From contig JAHHUF010000068.1 in the NCBI GenBank assembly GCA_020024115.1, positions 1 through 9,299 on the forward strand: a stretch of 9,299 nucleotides of DNA, given 5' to 3'. The position numbers were made by a program, and so were the translations under genes. This document shows positions 5,894-9,299 of the stretch, piece by piece. The stretch is from Anaerofilum sp. Its GTDB lineage: Bacteria > Bacillota > Clostridia > Oscillospirales > Ruminococcaceae. Each line of letters starts with the position of its first letter. Positions within the stretch are counted from its first letter, which is position 1. The notes below the pieces were generated by a model. It was not told where the DNA came from, made no database searches, and saw only the letters and a program-made list of their open reading frames with translations.

Positions 5894-7672
5894 GTGAGTG
5901 AACCGATTCGGATTCATGGCATCAATGGCCCTGTTGTTACCATTAAGGGAAAAACAGGCTTGGGCATGATGGAAATGGTCTATGTGGGCGAGGAGCGTTT
6001 GGTTGGCGAAGTTATCGGACTGGACAGCCAAAAAACCACAATTCAAGTATATGAAGAAACTGGCGGCTTGCGCCCTGGTCAGCCTGTGTTCTCCAGTGGT
6101 GGCCCAATGTGTGTTACTCTGGGCCCCGGTATTCTAAGAAATATTTATGACGGCATTCAGCGTCCGCTGCCTGCCATCCAAAAAGAATCTGGTGCCTTTA
6201 TCGGCAGAGGTGCCAATGTTCCTTCTTTGGACCCCAATGCAAAATGGGATGTTACTGTGACTGTAAAAGAAGGGGATGTGCTTTCAGCAGGGCAGGTGTA
6301 TGCAACTTGTCCTGAAACCCCCATCATTGTGCATAAATGCATGCTTGCCCCCGGAAAAAGCGGCACCATTGTTTGGATAGCGCCCAATGGCAGCTATACT
6401 GTAAATGATGTTGTAGCAAAGTTGCAGAATCAAAACGGCGAGATTGAGGAATTGACTTTGTGCCAAAAATGGCCTATTCGTACTCCCCGGCCTGTTGAAA
6501 ATCGTATGGGTTCTACTCGTCCGTTGATTACCGGTCAGCGTGTTATTGACAGTATGTTCCCCATCGCAAAGGGAGGCGCAGCAGCAATTCCCGGCGGATT
6601 TGGTACAGGCAAAACCATGACACAGCATCAGTTGGCAAAATGGTGTGATGCAGACATTATCATCTATGTAGGCTGCGGCGAACGCGGAAATGAGATGACA
6701 CAGGCGCTGACTGAGTTTGGTGAGATTACTGACCCAAAATCCGGACGGCCTTTGACCGACCGTACTGTTTTGATTGCCAATACTTCCAATATGCCTGTGG
6801 CTGCCCGCGAAGCATCCATTTATACAGGTGTTACTTTGGCTGAATATTATCGTGATATGGGCTACCACACTGCGATGATGGCAGACTCCACCAGTCGCTG
6901 GGCAGAGGCTCTGCGTGAAATTAGCGGACGCTTGGAGGAAATGCCTGCAGATGAGGGATTCCCAGCCTATTTGCCCAGCCGATTGGCAGAGTTCTACGAG
7001 CGTGCAGGCTATGTTCAGACATTGGATGGACAAGAGGGTTCAGTTACCTTGATTGGTGCTGTCAGCCCACAAGGTTCAGACTTTTCTGAGCCTGTGACCC
7101 AAAATACAAAACGATTTACCCGCTGTTTTTGGGCGTTGGATAAAGCATTGGCATACGCCCGTCACTATCCGGCAATCAACTGGAATGACAGCTACTCTGA
7201 ATATACAAGCGATTTGGCTCACTGGTATTATGACAATGTTGGGCCAGACTTCATGGCTTGCCGTGAAGAAATTGCAGGGATTTTGTTGCAGGAAAACAGC
7301 TTGATGGAAATTGTAAAGCTGATTGGTTCGGATGTTTTGCCGGATGACCAAAAGCTGGTGATTGAAATTGCGCGTGTGGTTCGTGTTGGATTCTTGCAGC
7401 AGAACGCATTCCATAAGGACGACACCTTTGTTCCAATGGAAAAACAATTGAAAATGATGCAGGTTATTTTGCATTTGTACCACAAATGTCAGGATATTGT
7501 TGCTCGTCAAGTTCCGCTTTCTCAGATTTTGAAGCTGGGCTTGTTTGATAAGGTAATTAAAATCAAGTATGATGTTCCAAACAACCATTTGGAATTGCTT
7601 GATGGCTATATCACTGAAATCAACGAAGCACTGGGTCGTTTTCTCAACACTGATTATAGAAAGGGGGAATAA
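5894..7672 (+). CDS. atpA: V/A-type ATP synthase catalytic subunit A
   Basis: The product is 592 residues, full family length and free of inteins. In order: an N-terminal beta-barrel (1 to about 70), the A-type insertion (non-homologous region, about 115-190), the nucleotide-binding domain, and a helical C-terminal domain. The Walker A loop is GGFGTGKT at 234-241 with K240. The catalytic glutamate is E263 in GERGNE. The Walker B aspartate is D331 in MMADSTSRWAE. Three copies alternate with B in the head and hydrolyse or make ATP. The loop carries Thr where eukaryotic V-ATPases carry the redox-sensitive Cys, so that disulphide control is not expected. The start is GTG 5894, with GAGGTG at 5882-5887; the GTG inside that ribosome site (5885) is followed at once by TAA. 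Subunit B follows after three bases. Confidence 0.98.
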   Translation: MSEPIRIHGINGPVVTIKGKTGLGMMEMVYVGEERLVGEVIGLDSQKTTIQVYEETGGLRPGQPVFSSGGPMCVTLGPGILRNIYDGIQRPLPAIQKESGAFIGRGANVPSLDPNAKWDVTVTVKEGDVLSAGQVYATCPETPIIVHKCMLAPGKSGTIVWIAPNGSYTVNDVVAKLQNQNGEIEELTLCQKWPIRTPRPVENRMGSTRPLITGQRVIDSMFPIAKGGAAAIPGGFGTGKTMTQHQLAKWCDADIIIYVGCGERGNEMTQALTEFGEITDPKSGRPLTDRTVLIANTSNMPVAAREASIYTGVTLAEYYRDMGYHTAMMADSTSRWAEALREISGRLEEMPADEGFPAYLPSRLAEFYERAGYVQTLDGQEGSVTLIGAVSPQGSDFSEPVTQNTKRFTRCFWALDKALAYARHYPAINWNDSYSEYTSDLAHWYYDNVGPDFMACREEIAGILLQENSLMEIVKLIGSDVLPDDQKLVIEIARVVRVGFLQQNAFHKDDTFVPMEKQLKMMQVILHLYHKCQDIVARQVPLSQILKLGLFDKVIKIKYDVPNNHLELLDGYITEINEALGRFLNTDYRKGE

Positions 7673-7675
7673 GGC

Positions 7676-9052
7676 ATGATTCTGGAACACATTGGTCTTT
7701 CGCAGATTAACGGCTCTTTGGTGGTGCTGGATGATGTAGACAATGCCAGCTATGATGAGATGGTTGAGCTGCATTTGGATGACGGCAGCCAGCGTGTTGG
7801 TCGTATTGTTATGATTGAAGGCAGCCGTGTTGTCATTCAGGTTTTTGAAGGAACCCGTGGTCTGTCTTTGGACAATACCCGCACAGTTATGACTGGGCAT
7901 CCAATGGAAATTGACCTGTCTCCCGAAATTTTAGGCAGAACTTTTGACGGTCTGGGCAGACCCATTGATGGAATGGGTGCAATTTTCCCTCAGGCACGAC
8001 GGGATGTAAATGGCGCACCCATCAACCCTGTTTCTCGTGTATATCCCCGAAATTACATCAATACCGGTATTTCCAGCATTGACTGTTTGGCAACCTTGAT
8101 TCGTGGTCAGAAATTGCCTATTTTCTCTGGTTCTGGTATGAAGCACAATGAACTTGCGGTTCAGATTGTTCAGCAGGCAAATGTTGCAGATGGCAGTGAA
8201 TTTGCGATTGTTTTTGCTGCAATGGGTGTAAAAAATGATGTTGCGGAATACTTCAAGTCCAGCTTTGAAAAGGCAAATGTTATGGACCGTGTTGTTATGT
8301 TGCTAAATCTGGCAAACGACCCCATCATTGAGCGTATTCTGACCCCACGCTGTGCTTTGACCATTGCGGAATATTTGGCATTTGATTTGGGTATGAATAT
8401 TTTGGTTGTTATGACCGATATGACAAGCTATTGTGAGGCATTGCGTGAATTTTCTTCTTCCAAAGGTGAAATCCCAGGAAGAAAGGGTTTCCCCGGATAC
8501 CTTTATTCTGACCTTGCCAGCTTGTATGAACGCGCAGGTATTGTAAACGGTAAAAAAGGTTCTGTGACTCAGATTCCGATTTTGACCATGCCCGGCGATG
8601 ACATTACCCATCCAATCCCGGACTTGACAGGATACATCACCGAAGGGCAAATTGTTCTTGACCGCAGTTTGGATGCAACAGGCGTCTATCCACCGGTCAG
8701 CGTTTTGCCAAGTTTGTCCCGTTTGATGAAAGATGGTATTGGTGCAGGATATACCCGTGATGACCACTCTGCATTGTCAAACCAGCTATTTGCATTGTAT
8801 GCCCGTGTGCAGGATGCAAAAGCATTGGCAAGCGTTATTGGTGAGGATGAACTAAGCCCATCTGACAAAAAAGTTTTGAAGTTTGGTAAAGAGTTTGAGC
8901 AGCGTTTTGTGGGACAGGGCTTTACTAACCGCACAATGGAAGAAACTTTGGATTTGGGCTGGGAATTGCTGGGAATGCTTTCTCGCAATGAGCTTGACCG
9001 TGTGGATGATGCTATTTTGGATGAGCATTATAAACCTTGGGCAGAGCAATAA
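7676..9052 (+). CDS. atpB: V/A-type ATP synthase subunit B (non-catalytic)
   Basis: The product is 458 residues, the usual length. It shows the B-type hallmarks: no working Walker A loop, but the degenerate SGSGMKHNEL at 151-160 after GQKLPIF; the ILTPRCALTIAEYLAF segment (221-236); the MTDMTSYCEALRE segment (246-258); and R349 in PSLSRLMKDGIG. R349 matches the arginine finger that reaches into the A-subunit site (R350 in E. hirae, from memory). B completes the A3B3 head and is the docking place for the E/G stalks. ATG 7676 comes three bases after the A stop, with AAGGGGG at 7661-7667 lying inside the end of the A gene, so translation is closely coupled and an equal A:B output is expected. 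Confidence 0.98.
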   Translation: MILEHIGLSQINGSLVVLDDVDNASYDEMVELHLDDGSQRVGRIVMIEGSRVVIQVFEGTRGLSLDNTRTVMTGHPMEIDLSPEILGRTFDGLGRPIDGMGAIFPQARRDVNGAPINPVSRVYPRNYINTGISSIDCLATLIRGQKLPIFSGSGMKHNELAVQIVQQANVADGSEFAIVFAAMGVKNDVAEYFKSSFEKANVMDRVVMLLNLANDPIIERILTPRCALTIAEYLAFDLGMNILVVMTDMTSYCEALREFSSSKGEIPGRKGFPGYLYSDLASLYERAGIVNGKKGSVTQIPILTMPGDDITHPIPDLTGYITEGQIVLDRSLDATGVYPPVSVLPSLSRLMKDGIGAGYTRDDHSALSNQLFALYARVQDAKALASVIGEDELSPSDKKVLKFGKEFEQRFVGQGFTNRTMEETLDLGWELLGMLSRNELDRVDDAILDEHYKPWAEQ

Positions 9053-9070
9053 TGCCTTCAGTTTGCAAAA

Positions 9071-9077
9071 AGGAGGG
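9071..9077 (+). promoter_or_regulatory. Ribosome binding site for subunit D
   Basis: AGGAGGG is a near-perfect Shine-Dalgarno site in the 33-base gap after subunit B. Two in-frame ATGs follow, at 9080 and 9086. Spacing is two bases to the first and eight to the second, so 9086 is the likely start. Confidence 0.8.
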
Positions 9078-9085
9078 ATATGACA

Positions 9086-9299
9086 ATGGCACAACAAGTT
9101 TTTCCCACAAAAAGCAATTTGATGGCAACCAAAAAAAGTTTGGCACTTTCCAAACAGGGCTATGAACTGATGGACCGCAAAAGAAATATTCTGGTGCGGG
9201 AAATGATGCAGTTGATTGACCGTGCAGCGGAAATTCAAAGCAAAATCGAAGTGGCATATTCTAGCGCATATCGTGCGCTTCAGCGTGCCAATGTAACCT
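9086..9299 (+). CDS. atpD: V/A-type ATP synthase subunit D (rotor shaft), partial at the window end
   Basis: Only the first 71 residues are present; the gene runs off the window in an open frame, where the family is about 200-220 residues. The opening matches the V-type D signature: QVFPTKSNLMATKKSLALSK, then GYELMDRKRNILVREMM (about 25-41). These residues begin the long antiparallel coiled coil that forms the shaft turning inside A3B3, joined by subunit F and seated in subunit C. ATG 9086 is preferred over the in-frame ATG 9080 because of spacing from AGGAGGG. The A-B-D order is the common one in V/A-ATPase operons. Confidence 0.95.
   Translation, partial: MAQQVFPTKSNLMATKKSLALSKQGYELMDRKRNILVREMMQLIDRAAEIQSKIEVAYSSAYRALQRANVT

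Noticed and set aside
6284..7033. Long antisense open frame (249 codons) across subunit A
   Set aside because: It lies fully inside the strongly conserved catalytic gene. Its translation is rich in Cys, His and Asn with no domain features, and it has no ribosome site of note. It is a codon-usage shadow.
5894..7672. Intein in subunit A, a common insertion site in this family
   Set aside because: The stretch around the Walker A loop and GERGNE motif is continuous and the protein is 592 residues, the normal intein-free length.
7076..7900. Antisense open frame (274 codons) spanning the A-B junction
   Set aside because: It crosses two well-supported genes, and its product is low-complexity and His/Asn/Gln-rich, as expected from the reverse complement of this codon usage.

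Overview
The window holds one continuous, single-strand gene cluster for a bacterial V/A-type (rotary, A1AO-like) ATPase. All ten genes read on the + strand. Nine are complete and the last, subunit D, is cut by the window edge. The order is G/H-like stalk protein, C, a short soluble copy of subunit I (called I' here), full-length I, K (c-ring), F, E, A, B, D(partial). Gaps are mostly 3 to 46 bases, so the cluster reads as one operon. The one wider gap is 85 bases, in front of the c-ring gene. No stretch over 100 bases lacks a gene, and I see no RNA genes, mobile elements, CRISPR arrays or inteins.

The organism is most likely a low-to-moderate GC Firmicute of the class Clostridia, possibly an Oscillospiraceae/Ruminococcaceae-type gut anaerobe. 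This is inferred from purine-rich Shine-Dalgarno sites (AGGAGG, GAGGTG), GTG and TTG starts, the V/A-type rather than F-type ATPase, and the style of the proteins. I cannot name a species.

Bases 54-2421 encode the stalk and collar parts: a coiled-coil peripheral stalk protein, the central-stalk socket subunit C, and I'. Bases 2468-4943 encode the membrane motor: full subunit I, with its eight membrane helices and two conserved arginines, and the 150-residue c-subunit with one ion-carrying glutamate. Bases 4966-9299 encode the rest of the rotor and head: F, the stalk subunit E, catalytic A, non-catalytic B, and the rotor shaft D. Together they would form an A3B3 head on a D-F-C rotor attached to the K ring, held by E/G stalks that bind the N-terminal half of I. 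ATP turnover in A would be coupled to ion movement between I and K. The direction (synthesis or pumping) cannot be read from sequence.

The most interesting feature is the tandem pair of subunit I genes. The first encodes only the cytosolic half (319 residues), stopping just before the membrane domain, yet it is an intact, well-started gene with the same fold signatures and aligned cysteines as its neighbour. A free collar domain next to a complete subunit I could change how many stalks attach, or act as an assembly factor or decoy. Lesser points are the extended c-subunit with a signal-peptide-like second helix, a c-ring site that looks proton- rather than sodium-type, and an unusual gene order with C ahead of I.
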